DNA from: Rhodobacterales bacterium HTCC2255
GTDB taxonomy: Bacteria > Pseudomonadota > Alphaproteobacteria > Rhodobacterales > Rhodobacteraceae
DNA: 64,000 nt
Direction: 5' to 3'
NCBI GenBank assembly: GCA_000153745.1
Contig: DS022282.1
Location: 1,879,161-1,943,160 of the forward strand
Below, piece by piece: positions 43,838 through 53,657 of the stretch. A program made the position numbers and the translations under genes. How positions within the stretch are numbered: position 1 is the stretch's first letter; every line of letters begins with the position of its first letter. The notes under the pieces were generated by a model. That model searched no databases and was not told where the DNA came from. It saw only the letters and a list, made by a program, of their open reading frames with translations.

Positions 43838-45619
43838 ATGCAAGCTTTTCGAACACATACATGTTCTGATCTTAACGCCAATGATGTTGGGCAATCGGTT
43901 CGTCTTTCTGGTTGGGTTCATCGTGTTCGAGATCATGGTGGAATATTATTTATTGATTTACGAGATCATTATGGAATCACACAAATTTTAGCGGATCCAG
44001 ACAGTCCAGTATTCAAGGATCTTGAAAAAGTTAGATCTGAATGGTGTATTAGAATTGATGGTGTAGTCAAAGCACGCGCACCAGAATTGGTTAATAAAAA
44101 ATTACCTACAGGTGAAGTGGAAATTTTTATAAGTGACATGGAAGTATTAGGGGCTTCTGAAGAACTACCATTACAAATTTTTGATGAACCTGATTTTCCA
44201 GAAGAAACACGTCTTAAATATAGGTTTTTAGACTTACGCCGGGAAACACTACATAACAATATTATTTTAAGGTCAAATGTTATAAAATCTATTCGTAATC
44301 GAATGGATTCTCAGGGCTTTAATGAATTCCAAACACCAATTATAACTGCTTCGTCACCAGAGGGTGCACGTGATTTTTTAGTTCCGTCACGTCTACATCC
44401 CGGGAAGTTTTATGCACTTCCTCAAGCTCCACAACAATTTAAGCAAATGATAATGGTTGCAGGTTTTGATAAGTATTTTCAAATTGCACCATGCTTTAGA
44501 GACGAAGACCCGCGTGCTGATAGATCACCAACTGATTTTTATCAATTAGATTTAGAGATGTCGTTTGTTGAACAGCAAGACGTGTTCAATACAATCGAAC
44601 CTGTATTAAAAGGTATATTTGAAGAATTTGGTGGTGGACGCTCCATATCAAAAAATTGGCCACAGATTTCATATAGAGATTCTGCACTATGGTATGGAAC
44701 TGATAAGCCAGACCTGCGAAATCCAATAAAAATGCAAATTGTTTCCGACCATTTTAAGGAATCAGGTTTTGCTATTTTTGCTAAATTGCTTGAAAATGAA
44801 GGTACTGAAGTGAGAGCTATTCCTGCCCCTAAAGGTGGGTCTCGTAAATTCTGTGATCGTATGAATAAATTTGCCCAACAAGAAGGCTTACCAGGAATGG
44901 GTTACATATTCTGGCGTGATCAAGGTGAAGGATTAGAAGCTGCTGGACCATTGGCGAAAAATATAGGTCCAGAACGGACTGAAGCAATTAGACAACAATT
45001 AGGATTACAGGTTGGTGACGCAGCGTTTTTCTTAGCTGGCAAACCCAAAGCTTTTGAGGGTGTAGCAGGTCGAGCTAGAACTGTAATTGGTGAAGAATTA
45101 AAAATTACTAATAAAGATAGTTTTGAGTTTGCCTGGATTGTTGACTTTCCAATGTATGAAAAAGATTCTGAAACTGGGAAAATAGATTTTAGCCATAACC
45201 CTTTCTCTATGCCTCAAGGTGGCATGGCTGCCTTAGATGCAGAAGATCCTGAAACAATTTTAGGCTATCAATACGATCTTGCATGTAATGGTTATGAATT
45301 AATTTCTGGAGCAATTAGAAATCACAATCCAGAAATCATGTATAAGGCATTTGAAATAGCTGGCTATCCAAATGAAGAAGTAAATAAACGTTTTGGAGGT
45401 ATGGTTAACGCATTTACATATGGTGCTCCGCCTCACGGTGGATGTGCTGCGGGTATAGACCGAATTGTTATGCTATTGGCGAATGAAGACAACATAAGGC
45501 AAGTCATCATGTTCCCTATGAACCAACGGGCAGAAGACTTAATGTTAGGTGGACCGTCTGAAGTTTCAAACGAACAATTACGTGAGCTAAATTTGAGAAT
45601 TATGCCTCAAGAAAGCTAA
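43838..45619 (+). CDS. aspS: Aspartate--tRNA ligase (bacterial type)
   Basis: This class II synthetase of 593 aa is of normal bacterial length. The N-terminal OB fold binds the anticodon ([15 protein letters not shown]); motif 2 is [20 protein letters not shown] near residue 215; the bacterial insertion domain spans roughly 285-425; motif 3 is [19 protein letters not shown] near 528. ATG 43838 has AGGA 8 nt ahead, so it is preferred over ATG 43829, which overlaps that site. A perfect-stem terminator follows. Confidence 0.95.
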   Translation: MQAFRTHTCSDLNANDVGQSVRLSGWVHRVRDHGGILFIDLRDHYGITQILADPDSPVFKDLEKVRSEWCIRIDGVVKARAPELVNKKLPTGEVEIFISDMEVLGASEELPLQIFDEPDFPEETRLKYRFLDLRRETLHNNIILRSNVIKSIRNRMDSQGFNEFQTPIITASSPEGARDFLVPSRLHPGKFYALPQAPQQFKQMIMVAGFDKYFQIAPCFRDEDPRADRSPTDFYQLDLEMSFVEQQDVFNTIEPVLKGIFEEFGGGRSISKNWPQISYRDSALWYGTDKPDLRNPIKMQIVSDHFKESGFAIFAKLLENEGTEVRAIPAPKGGSRKFCDRMNKFAQQEGLPGMGYIFWRDQGEGLEAAGPLAKNIGPERTEAIRQQLGLQVGDAAFFLAGKPKAFEGVAGRARTVIGEELKITNKDSFEFAWIVDFPMYEKDSETGKIDFSHNPFSMPQGGMAALDAEDPETILGYQYDLACNGYELISGAIRNHNPEIMYKAFEIAGYPNEEVNKRFGGMVNAFTYGAPPHGGCAAGIDRIVMLLANEDNIRQVIMFPMNQRAEDLMLGGPSEVSNEQLRELNLRIMPQES

Positions 45620-45640
45620 AATAGTAATTAACTTATTAAA

Positions 45641-45677
45641 CTATGGCTTATTTTGAGAAGTAATAAGCCATAGTTTT
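45641..45677 (+). terminator. Intrinsic terminator of aspS
   Basis: CTATGGCTTATT and AATAAGCCATAG form a perfect 12-bp stem around a 9-nt loop, followed by TTTT. It lies 22 nt after the aspS stop. The A-rich 5' flank could let it also work on the minus strand for the DUF2158/RGG gene that ends at 45748. Confidence 0.8.
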
Positions 45678-45747
45678 GTGATTAGAGTTTAGTCTGAATG
45701 TAATTATAATTACGAGGCATTAGATTAAACAATTCTTGTAATGATAA

Positions 45748-46092
45748 TTAACCTTTTCTAAAAAATGGCTTGTCTTTTTTATCAAAGTCACGCTTGGGGC
45801 CACGATCACCACCCTTGAAGCCGCCACGATCACCACCACGGTCGCCACCTTTGAAGCCCCCGCGATCGCCACCACGGTCACCACCTTTAAAGCCGCCACG
45901 ATCACCACCACGAGATGGTGCAGTATCTGATGCTTCCCATTTTCGAAGAATGCTCATATCAAACGTGTCTCTGTGAATTTGACCTTCATTGCACCAAACA
46001 CAACTTACTTTTGTACTTTGTATACTCTCAACAACAAATCTTGGTGAGCCTGAAACTAGTACAACGATATCACCTTCAGATAGAGCAGCCAT
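45748..46092 (-). CDS. DUF2158 (YodC-like) protein with RGG-box tail
   Basis: This 114-aa protein has two parts. Residues 1-52 look like a DUF2158/YodC domain (EGDIVVLVSGSPRFVVESI, then VSCVWCNEGQIHRDTFD). Residues 60-114 are a low-complexity Gly/Arg/Asp tail with three copies of the 12-residue unit GDRGGFKGGDRG, then a basic PKRDFDKKDKPFFRKG end. RGG/RG tails usually bind RNA or promote condensates, so RNA binding is a fair inference. The coding DNA shows matching 36-nt tandem repeats. ATG has AGGA 8 nt ahead. It follows the DUF1467 gene by 60 nt on the same strand. Confidence 0.8.
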   Translation of the reverse strand: MAALSEGDIVVLVSGSPRFVVESIQSTKVSCVWCNEGQIHRDTFDMSILRKWEASDTAPSRGGDRGGFKGGDRGGDRGGFKGGDRGGDRGGFKGGDRGPKRDFDKKDKPFFRKG

Positions 46093-46152
46093 AATGTATT
46101 CCTTTTTTTGATTTATGGTCGCGATACGCTCCTTTGAAAGGAAAGAAAAGAG

Positions 46153-46422
46153 TTACTTTTCAATTAAATTATAAAAATCAAACATGTCTAAGGTTATAAA
46201 ACCAGATAAAATGATAAAAATCACTAAAGCACTGATGGGAACTGATATCAAAGTTGTCGTAATTAAACGATTTTTTATACTAAAATTTACAGGTGATGAT
46301 GCATGCGTACCTTTTAGTACACTGCCACTATCACCTTGAGTTTTGATTTTTATTTGCAAGGTTAGAAATAAAATTAAAAACCAAACAATTGAAAATAGAA
46401 CTAAGACTGCAGTTATAGACAT
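46153..46422 (-). CDS. DUF1467 family small membrane protein
   Basis: This 89-aa inner-membrane protein has two hydrophobic segments (AVLVLFSIVWFLILFLTL and LISVPISALVIFIILSGFI). Between them is a loop with KIKTQGDSGSVLKGTHASSP. The order and loop motif (TQG, G-T-x-A-S-x-P) match DUF1467, a family of alphaproteobacteria with unknown function. A GGAG site precedes the ATG. It probably shares a transcript with the RGG-tail gene downstream. Confidence 0.82.
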   Translation of the reverse strand: MSITAVLVLFSIVWFLILFLTLQIKIKTQGDSGSVLKGTHASSPVNFSIKNRLITTTLISVPISALVIFIILSGFITLDMFDFYNLIEK

Positions 46423-46554
46423 ATAAATCTCCTTTGACTAATAAATGGCTCAATTTTTAAATTAAGCCAATGATTATTTGTTATTTTCTTTTTGTAATTT
46501 TAACTATAAGTCGCAAGAAAATTAATCATAATGTATCTTTCTCGGTGGTGATAA

Positions 46555-46583
46555 TTGTATTATTCCGATATGTGAATTATAAA
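46555..46583 (+). promoter_or_regulatory. Candidate promoter of the 46600 membrane-protein gene
   Basis: TTGTAT (46555-46560) and TATAAA (46578-46583) are separated by 17 nt. Transcription would start near 46590, just before the GGAAA ribosome site at 46591, giving an almost leaderless message. The -35 box matches consensus at only three positions. Confidence 0.4.
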
Positions 46584-46599
46584 TATTAATGGAAAAAAT

Positions 46600-47400
46600 A
46601 TGTTGCTTTCTTGGAAAATCTTTAAAAAATCTGTTTTAATTGTTTTAGATAACTTAAAGGAAGCATTTCGTGTCTCTGGCGCTATATTCGTTGCTGCCGT
46701 ATTTGCTAGTTCGGCTTTAAATGTATTTTTGACAGGTGATTTGACAATTGGAGCACCAGATATTCAAGCAGTAACAAATACTAATGGGCAAGATCAATTA
46801 GTGGCATTAAATTTTTCTTCCCAAAAGATTACTGCTTTAATGGGAGGTAATTTGATTTTTTTTATTGCAATGTCTTGGATTGCTATAGCTTGGCATAGAT
46901 TTATATTGATTGAAGAATCCACCAACCATATTTTTCCAATTTGGAATAACTCGCGAATTATTAAATATTCTATAAAAACCATTGCGATTGTCACTTCAGT
47001 AATTTTTTTATTAATCATCCCATTTTCTATGATTAATATTTTCATAAATAGTTTGGGATTGGTGTTAATATTACCTGCAGTAAATATTTTGTTATTTATA
47101 TCTTTTTATTATTTATTTTTTCGCGCCGGATTAGTTCTACCATCCATTGCATTGGATGAAACAATGTCCATCAAACAATCATTTTTTGAAACAAAAGCAA
47201 TGTCTAAAGATATATGGGGGCTTGCAGTTATCGTTATAGTAATGATTTTAGGTATTGGTGTTATATCTGGGATATTAGCTCCAAATAACATAATTGGTGT
47301 TCTGGTAACTTCACTTTTCCAATGGATAGTTGTTATGGTCTCCGCCAGTTTAATGACCACGCTCTATGGTCATATTATTGAACGCCGCCCGATACTATAG
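46600..47400 (+). CDS. Multi-pass membrane protein of unknown function
   Basis: I do not recognise this 266-aa protein. It has about six membrane segments (about residues 24-44, 82-104, 123-148, 151-177, 206-226, 232-256) and a periplasmic or cytosolic loop at 45-75. The stretch LVLPSIALDETMSIKQSFFETKAMSKDIWG (residues 179-207) has the amphipathic helix-turn pattern seen in several families of small integral membrane proteins of unknown role, where a similar segment precedes the last helix pair. It is divergent from DUF1467 and converges with topA (14 nt between stops). Confidence 0.75.
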   Translation: MLLSWKIFKKSVLIVLDNLKEAFRVSGAIFVAAVFASSALNVFLTGDLTIGAPDIQAVTNTNGQDQLVALNFSSQKITALMGGNLIFFIAMSWIAIAWHRFILIEESTNHIFPIWNNSRIIKYSIKTIAIVTSVIFLLIIPFSMINIFINSLGLVLILPAVNILLFISFYYLFFRAGLVLPSIALDETMSIKQSFFETKAMSKDIWGLAVIVIVMILGIGVISGILAPNNIIGVLVTSLFQWIVVMVSASLMTTLYGHIIERRPIL

Positions 47401-47413
47401 ATACTACTATTAA

Positions 47414-50014
47414 TTAATCTTTTTTATTTTTTGCTGAAGTTTTTTTAGTGGCAGATTTCTTTTTGGATCCAACTTTCTTTTTAGCTGGTTTTCGTTTCTT
47501 TGGCGATTTTGCAATCTTTTCATTAATTAAGATAAGAGCATGATCTATTGATAAATCTTCAGGTTCAATATCAGAAGGAATCGTTGCATTAATTTTTTCC
47601 CATTTAACATATGGCCCATACTTTCCTTTCATGATGTTTATTGGGCCTTCTAAATCGGGATGCTCACCGAGTTCTTTTAATGGTTTGGCAGCAACACCTC
47701 TGCCTCCACGACTAGCAACTTTTTCTGCTAGAAGTTGAACCGCATGATTCATGCCGACTGTAAAGACTTCTTCAATATCTGCTAGATTTGCATTTGTTCC
47801 ACCACGATCTGAAGTGCTTGCTGAATGCTTAAGATATGGTCCATATCTTCCAATATTAGACCAGACCATAATTCCATCTTCAGGGTGAGGACCTATTTGC
47901 CTTGGGAGTGATAATAAACGCAAGGCTTTTTCTAAATCCACATCAGCAGGTGGCCAGTCTTTTGGTATTGATTGTCTAGGGGGTTTTTTGTTGTCGTCTG
48001 AAACTTCACCACGTTGAACATATGGCCCAAAACGTCCCTTGAAGGCATATATTTGATCGCCCTCATCTTCACCTAAGTTTTTGCCTTCTGGAGGAATGCC
48101 ACTGGAATCTTCTGCTCCTGGAGGTCCAAACGCACGAGTATAACGGCACTCTGGATAATTTGAGCATCCAATAAATGCACCACCTGATCGAGCAGTTCGC
48201 ATACTTAAGCGGCCAATTTCACAATTTGGACAAAGTCTTGGGTCTCCACCCTTTTCAGTTGTTGGAAAAAGATGAGGTTCTAAAACGTCATTGATTTTTT
48301 CAAGTACTTCAGTAATTCGTAATTCTGCTGTTTCATTTATTGCAGCAGAAAAGTCACGCCAAAAACGTCCTAAAACAGATTTATAATTTTCTTTACCAGC
48401 CGAAACACTGTCTAATTCTTCTTCAAGACCAGCAGTGTAATTATACCCAACGTATTGTCTGAAATAATTTTCTAAAAAGGCAATTACTAATCTACCTTTG
48501 TCTTCTGCAATTAGTCTATTTCCTTCTCTCCTGACGTATTCTCTTGTTTGAATAGTGGTAACAATAGAAGCATATGTAGACGGCCGCCCAATGCCTAACT
48601 CTTCCATACGTTTGACTAATGTGGCTTCAGTGTAACGAGGTGGGGGTTGCGTAAAATGTTGATTTGGATTGACTAGTATTTTCTCAATTGAGTCACCTAC
48701 AGTTAATTGAGGAAGAAGTTTGTCATTATCATCAACAACTTCATCATCACGACCCTCTTCGTAAACTTTTAAAAACCCATCAAAAATTATAACTTGTCCA
48801 GTGGATCGCAATCCAATTTGATTATCCTCTGAAGAGATATCAATTGTTGTGCGTTCCATTTTTGCACTTGCCATTTGGCTTGCTAAAGTACGTTTCCAGA
48901 TCAAATCGTAAAGTTTTCTTTGATCAGGCTCTAATCTATTTAAGTCCTCTGCAGAAATCTCCATATTAGTTGGCCTAATACATTCGTGCGCTTCTTGAGC
49001 ATTTTTTGCTTTATTCTTATAAATTCGTGGCTCTGATGGAATGAAATTAGAACCATATCTAGCCCCAATTGCATCTCGGGCAGCTGTTACTGCTTCAGGT
49101 GCCATATCAATGCCATCAGTTCTCATGTAAGTTATGTGACCTGCCTCGTATAAACGTTGAGCAGTGCTCATTGTTTGCCGTGCACCAAAGCCAAACTTAC
49201 GACTTGCTTCTTGTTGTAATGTTGAAGTCATAAATGGTGCGGAGGGATTCCTGTTAGCAGGTTTTGCTTCAACGCTTGTAACTGTTAGTTTGCGAGAATT
49301 TACAGCTTGAACGGCTAAATCTGCAGAAACTTCGTTATTAATATCAAATTTATCTAGTTTTTTTCCACCTAAGATACGCAATGATGACTCAAACTCTTTT
49401 CCCCGAGGAGTTTTTAAAAGAGATTTTACTGACCAATATTCTCTTGGTTTGAAGATTTCAATTTCCATTTCCCTTTCAACAATTAGTCTTAGACAAACAG
49501 ATTGCACTCTACCGGCAGATTTTGCGCCGGGTAATTTTCTCCATAATACAGGTGATAAATTAAAACCAACTAAATAATCTAATGCGCGCCTTGCTAAATA
49601 TGCTTCAACTAATTCCATATCCACTGCTCGAGGATTTTGCATTGCTTCAGAAACTGCATTTTTTGTTATTGCATTAAAGACAACTCGGCTCACTGGTGTA
49701 TCTTTTTTAATAACTTTGCGTTTACGCAATGCTTCTTCTAAATGCCACGAAATAGCTTCACCTTCTCTATCAGGATCTGTAGCTAGAATCAGATTATTAT
49801 CTTCTTTTAGGGCATCTGCTATTGCTTTGAGGTGTTTTTTGGAGTCAGAGGCTACCTCCCATTTCATTTCAAATTCGTTGTCTATATCTACTGAACCATC
49901 TTTGGGTGGTAGGTCTCGAACGTGTCCGTAAGATGCCAATACTGTATAATCAGATCCTAAGTATTTATTTATGGTTTTAGCCTTTGCTGGGCTTTCTACA
50001 ACTACAACTGGCAT
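47414..50014 (-). CDS. topA: DNA topoisomerase I
   Basis: This 866-aa type IA topoisomerase relaxes negative supercoils. The TOPRIM domain starts VVVVESPAKAKTINKYLG and carries ATDPDREGEAISWHL. The active-site tyrosine is in HITYMRTDG near residue 298. One C4 zinc finger (CPNCEIGRL, with C-x-x-x-x-x-C in FIGCSNYPECRY) is followed by TopA C-terminal repeats with FGPYV and YGPYL motifs. The last 35 residues form a lysine-rich tail, often seen in TopA. It lies downstream of tldD on the same strand after 160 nt. Confidence 0.96.
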   Translation of the reverse strand: MPVVVVESPAKAKTINKYLGSDYTVLASYGHVRDLPPKDGSVDIDNEFEMKWEVASDSKKHLKAIADALKEDNNLILATDPDREGEAISWHLEEALRKRKVIKKDTPVSRVVFNAITKNAVSEAMQNPRAVDMELVEAYLARRALDYLVGFNLSPVLWRKLPGAKSAGRVQSVCLRLIVEREMEIEIFKPREYWSVKSLLKTPRGKEFESSLRILGGKKLDKFDINNEVSADLAVQAVNSRKLTVTSVEAKPANRNPSAPFMTSTLQQEASRKFGFGARQTMSTAQRLYEAGHITYMRTDGIDMAPEAVTAARDAIGARYGSNFIPSEPRIYKNKAKNAQEAHECIRPTNMEISAEDLNRLEPDQRKLYDLIWKRTLASQMASAKMERTTIDISSEDNQIGLRSTGQVIIFDGFLKVYEEGRDDEVVDDNDKLLPQLTVGDSIEKILVNPNQHFTQPPPRYTEATLVKRMEELGIGRPSTYASIVTTIQTREYVRREGNRLIAEDKGRLVIAFLENYFRQYVGYNYTAGLEEELDSVSAGKENYKSVLGRFWRDFSAAINETAELRITEVLEKINDVLEPHLFPTTEKGGDPRLCPNCEIGRLSMRTARSGGAFIGCSNYPECRYTRAFGPPGAEDSSGIPPEGKNLGEDEGDQIYAFKGRFGPYVQRGEVSDDNKKPPRQSIPKDWPPADVDLEKALRLLSLPRQIGPHPEDGIMVWSNIGRYGPYLKHSASTSDRGGTNANLADIEEVFTVGMNHAVQLLAEKVASRGGRGVAAKPLKELGEHPDLEGPINIMKGKYGPYVKWEKINATIPSDIEPEDLSIDHALILINEKIAKSPKKRKPAKKKVGSKKKSATKKTSAKNKKD

Positions 50015-50174
50015 GACGTTCCTTCGAAGGTAAATATACTTAGTCTATGGGCGCGGAACATGTGTTGTTCTTAAGGTGAATGTCAACAGCCCCGACCAAA
50101 GATTTATAAATTTTTTGACTTTTGTAAAGAATACTTGAATAAAAAGTAAGCAAAATGGCATTCTAAATAAATTT

Positions 50175-51602
50175 TTATATTTTGGAGCCCCCAATAGTTA
50201 ACCCTCCAATCATTAAAGTAGGTTGCCCTACTCCAACAGGCACCCATTGGCCAGCTTTACCACAATTCCCCATTCCAGGATCAAGTGCCATATCGTTGCC
50301 TATAGCGTGAATGTGTTTAAGGGCGGTTGCACCATCACCAATTAATGTTGCACCCTTTAGTGGGGCTCCAACAACTCCATTTTTAACGCGATATGCCTCA
50401 GTACATGAGAAAACAAATTTACCATTTGTAATATCGACCTGTCCCCCGCCAAAACCTACCGCGTAAATGCCATCTTTTAAATTAGATAAAATATCCTTGG
50501 GATTATTATCACCACCTAACATGTAGGTATTAGTCATTCGAGGCATTGGGGCATGTGCGTAACTTTCTCGACGGCCATTTCCTGTAGGTTTTACGCCCAT
50601 AAGGCGAGAGTTTTGCCGATCTTGCATGTACCCTACAAGCACACCGTCTTCTATGAGGGTATTTTTTTGAGATTGAGTCCCTTCATCATCAAAGCTTATT
50701 GATCCTCTGCGATCTGGAATGGTTCCATCGTCTAAAACGGTCACACCTTTTGCGGCAATTCGTTGACCCATTAATCCTGAAAATGCTGAAGTTTTCTTTC
50801 TATTAAAATCACCTTCTAAGCCATGTCCAATCGCTTCATGTAATAATATACCGGGCCAACCTGGACCTAATACAACGTCAAACTGTCCAGCAGGAGCTGG
50901 TATTGCATTCAAATTAACCATAGCAATTCTTATTGCTTCAATAACATTTGGTTTCCAATTCTCAGGCCTAGTTAGTTGAACCAAACCATGTCTACCTCCA
51001 CCACCTGAGCTGCCGCTTTCTCGTCGGCCATTGTGTTCTACAGTTATGGATATATTTATTCTAGCCATTGGCCTTACATCTCGCACTAAAGTGCCTTCAG
51101 GGCGCAATATTTCAACTTCTTGTAAGCTTGCAACCAAAGAAGCAGATACTTGAACAACTTTATTATTTAATTCTCGAGCAAAGCTATCAATTTCTTTAAG
51201 GGTCTCAATCTTTAAGCTAAATTCTGTGTCAGAAATCGGGTCTATATCAGAATATAGTCTTTGATTGGTAGGAATAGGTGGATCTGCAAGCTTACCGCCG
51301 CCTGAACCAATAGCAAGTTTAGCTGTTTCAGCTGCACGATTAAGTGCTGATTGTGTCATTTCAGTCGAATGGGCATATCCAACTGTTTCGCCATTAACTG
51401 CTCTAAGTCCAAATCCTTCAGATGCATTATAATTTGCAGTTTTAATCCGGCCATCATCTAATAATAATGCTTCTGATCTTTGCCTTTCCAAAAACATTTC
51501 ACCATCGTCGGCTCCATATACTGTGTCTTTGAGAGTATTTAATGCTTGATTTAAATCAAAATTAGTTTCGAAAGGTCGAAAAGGTGTAGATGCATTGCTC
51601 AT
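50175..51602 (-). CDS. tldD: Metalloprotease TldD
   Basis: This 475-aa protein is the TldD half of the TldD/TldE (PmbA) heterodimeric metalloprotease, which in other bacteria processes microcin precursors and the CcdA antitoxin. The zinc motif HEAIGH (LLHEAIGHGLEGDF) is intact near residue 260, and a conserved PGMGNCGKAGQWVPVGVGQP closes the sequence. I use ATG 51602 (AGGA 8 nt ahead), which gives the normal length; an upstream in-frame start at 51650 is unlikely. TldE is not in the window. It is divergent from coxB. Confidence 0.94.
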   Translation of the reverse strand: MSNASTPFRPFETNFDLNQALNTLKDTVYGADDGEMFLERQRSEALLLDDGRIKTANYNASEGFGLRAVNGETVGYAHSTEMTQSALNRAAETAKLAIGSGGGKLADPPIPTNQRLYSDIDPISDTEFSLKIETLKEIDSFARELNNKVVQVSASLVASLQEVEILRPEGTLVRDVRPMARINISITVEHNGRRESGSSGGGGRHGLVQLTRPENWKPNVIEAIRIAMVNLNAIPAPAGQFDVVLGPGWPGILLHEAIGHGLEGDFNRKKTSAFSGLMGQRIAAKGVTVLDDGTIPDRRGSISFDDEGTQSQKNTLIEDGVLVGYMQDRQNSRLMGVKPTGNGRRESYAHAPMPRMTNTYMLGGDNNPKDILSNLKDGIYAVGFGGGQVDITNGKFVFSCTEAYRVKNGVVGAPLKGATLIGDGATALKHIHAIGNDMALDPGMGNCGKAGQWVPVGVGQPTLMIGGLTIGGSKI

Positions 51603-51759
51603 TGGAGTATCCTGTATATTTAAGATGACAATTTGGCACAAGCGGCGCAATGCCGCAAACGGAAAGCTTGTTCTTTCTGCCTTATTATGGTTTTAGCTTA
51701 CTAAAGACACAATCGGAGATTCCAAATCAACGGAATTTTTTAAAAACAGGATGAAATGA

Positions 51760-52659
51760 ATGCGAGTAAGAAACTTTTTTTTAGCCACGGTATCTGCTTT
51801 AACAACTACTTTACTTGCTAGCACTTCATGGGCGCAAGAAAACTTGGGTACATTAGAAACAATTGGTAAGCCGGTTGATGGTTTAATGGGTTGGCAGCCT
51901 CCAGTTACTGAAGTAGCACGTGATATTCAAAGCTATGACACATTTTTGTTATGGGTGATTACTATAATATCACTATTTGTTACGGCTTTACTATTAATCT
52001 GTGCTTTTCGTTACAGTGCAAAACGTAATCCAGAACCAGCGACATTTACTCATCATACAGGTATAGAAATAGCTTGGACGTTGATACCTGTAGTAATTTT
52101 ATTATGCTTAATTCCACCAAGCCTCACATTGCTTTTTAAGCAAATGGAAATTCCAGAAGCTGATGTAACTATAAAAGCTACAGGAAACCAATGGTATTGG
52201 TCACACGAATATGTTGATCATGAATTTGGTTTTGATAGTTTTATGTTAGATCGCGCTGATTTAGAAGAATATGGCTATGCTGCGGATGAATATTTACTAG
52301 CTACAGATACTGCCGTTGTTGTTCCTGTCAATAAAACAGTTGTTGTTCAAGTTACTGGTGCTGATGTTATACACTCTTGGACGATACCTGCATTTGGTGT
52401 CAAGCAAGATGCTGTTCCCGGTCGTTTGGCAGAATTATGGTTTAAAGCAGAAAAAGAAGGTATATATTTTGGGCAATGTTCGGAATTATGCGGCAAAGAT
52501 CATTCATTCATGCCAATTACCGTAAAAGTTGTAAGCCAAGAAAAATATGAAGCTTGGTTGGATGGCGCGATAAAAGAATATGCAGGTCTACCTAGATCAG
52601 TTCAAGTCGCAGATGCAAATATGAATAAAGTTTTAGAGGTTGAAGCTTCAAATAACTAA
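51760..52659 (+). CDS. coxB: Cytochrome c oxidase subunit II
   Basis: This 299-aa aa3-type oxidase subunit passes electrons from cytochrome c to subunit I. It has a signal peptide (FFLATVSALTTTLLASTSWAQ), two membrane helices (FLLWVITIISLFVTALLLI; IPVVILLCLIPPSLTLL), and a periplasmic cupredoxin domain. The CuA ligands are visible in GQCSELCGKDHSFMP (Cys, Cys, His, Met) plus an upstream His in VIHSWTIPAFG. It opens the cox cluster. Subunit I, often next to it, is missing here. Confidence 0.96.
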   Translation: MRVRNFFLATVSALTTTLLASTSWAQENLGTLETIGKPVDGLMGWQPPVTEVARDIQSYDTFLLWVITIISLFVTALLLICAFRYSAKRNPEPATFTHHTGIEIAWTLIPVVILLCLIPPSLTLLFKQMEIPEADVTIKATGNQWYWSHEYVDHEFGFDSFMLDRADLEEYGYAADEYLLATDTAVVVPVNKTVVVQVTGADVIHSWTIPAFGVKQDAVPGRLAELWFKAEKEGIYFGQCSELCGKDHSFMPITVKVVSQEKYEAWLDGAIKEYAGLPRSVQVADANMNKVLEVEASNN

Positions 52660-52706
52660 GAATTTGTAGTTATCATTAAAGCTCCACTGATCAATTTGGA
52701 ATTGAA

Positions 52707-53657
52707 ATGACAGAAACGATAATAAAGACAACGTCTGATCAAACAGACTTTGGTAACTACATTTCGTTACTGAAGCCTCGGGTTATGTCTTTAGTTGTTT
52801 TTACTGCAGCTGTAGGATTGATAGTAGCGCCTGGTTCAATGAACGTTGTTTTGGCATTTGCCTCAGTGTTATTCATTGCTTTGGGTGCTGGTGCATCGGG
52901 ATCTTTAAATATGTGGTGGGATGCCGATATTGATAGCATCATGAAAAGAACTCAAGAAAGACCTGTACCATCTGGCAAAGTGTCTGCGAATAATGCAATG
53001 TTGGTTGGCCTCTGGATGTCGGTACTTTCTGTAGGAATGTTGGGATTAGCTTCAAACTGGCTTGCTGCAGCATTACTTGCTTTCACAATATTCTTTTATG
53101 CAGTTATTTATTCAATGTGGCTTAAACGTTCTACACCACAAAATATTGTTATTGGTGGTGCAGCTGGAGCTTTTCCCCCAATGGTAGGTTGGGTTGCTGC
53201 TTCAGGATCAGTATCAATCGAAGCAATTGGAATGTTTATGCTTATCTTTATGTGGACACCACCCCATTTTTGGGCATTGGCACTGTTTATGAATGAAGAT
53301 TATTCTAAAGCAGGGATACCGATGCTAACAGTTACTCATGGGAAAAAAAGTACACGCAATCACATTTTAACCTACACGGTTCTTTTAACGCCTTTTTCAA
53401 TAGGATTAGCCTTTACTTCAATAGGGGGTCCAATATATTTTACTCTTTCAATAATTCTATCATTAATGTTCCTCTTAGGATCATTGAAATTATTTCGACG
53501 AAATGAAAAAATCGCAACAGAAGACAATTATACAGATGAGCGAAAACTATTTAAGTTTTCTCTTTTTTATCTTTTCCTTTTATTTACAGCATTACTTATT
53601 GAAGCGTTGATGCGGTCGCTGGATATAAGTTTAATAGCATGGCCACAGGTTTTTTAA
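52707..53657 (+). CDS. ctaB: Protoheme IX farnesyltransferase (heme O synthase)
   Basis: This 316-aa UbiA-family membrane prenyltransferase adds farnesyl to heme B, giving heme O on the way to heme A for cytochrome oxidase. It starts near YISLLKPRVMSLVVFTA and has the two Asp motifs NMWWDADIDSIMKRT near residue 68 and the TPPHFWALAL region. About nine helices are present. A gap of 47 nt separates it from coxB; its stop abuts the start of the 57-aa gene. Confidence 0.95.
   Translation: MTETIIKTTSDQTDFGNYISLLKPRVMSLVVFTAAVGLIVAPGSMNVVLAFASVLFIALGAGASGSLNMWWDADIDSIMKRTQERPVPSGKVSANNAMLVGLWMSVLSVGMLGLASNWLAAALLAFTIFFYAVIYSMWLKRSTPQNIVIGGAAGAFPPMVGWVAASGSVSIEAIGMFMLIFMWTPPHFWALALFMNEDYSKAGIPMLTVTHGKKSTRNHILTYTVLLTPFSIGLAFTSIGGPIYFTLSIILSLMFLLGSLKLFRRNEKIATEDNYTDERKLFKFSLFYLFLLFTALLIEALMRSLDISLIAWPQVF

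Noticed and set aside
45800..45915. Tandem 36-nt repeats as a possible CRISPR or attachment site
   Set aside because: Copies are directly adjacent without spacers and lie in frame inside a protein gene.
45770..45976. Plus-strand proline-rich frame (repeated PPRSPPLKP)
   Set aside because: It is the antisense shadow of the RGG repeats on the minus strand; the minus frame has a ribosome site and an N-terminal domain.
46448..46471. Imperfect palindrome TGGCTCAATTT/AAATTAAGCCA upstream of DUF1467
   Set aside because: One mismatch, very short loop and AT-rich context; it could be an operator, but nothing else supports it.
50057..50110. Small GAACA/TGTTC hairpin between tldD and topA
   Set aside because: Only a 5-bp stem with no T-tract; too weak to call a terminator.
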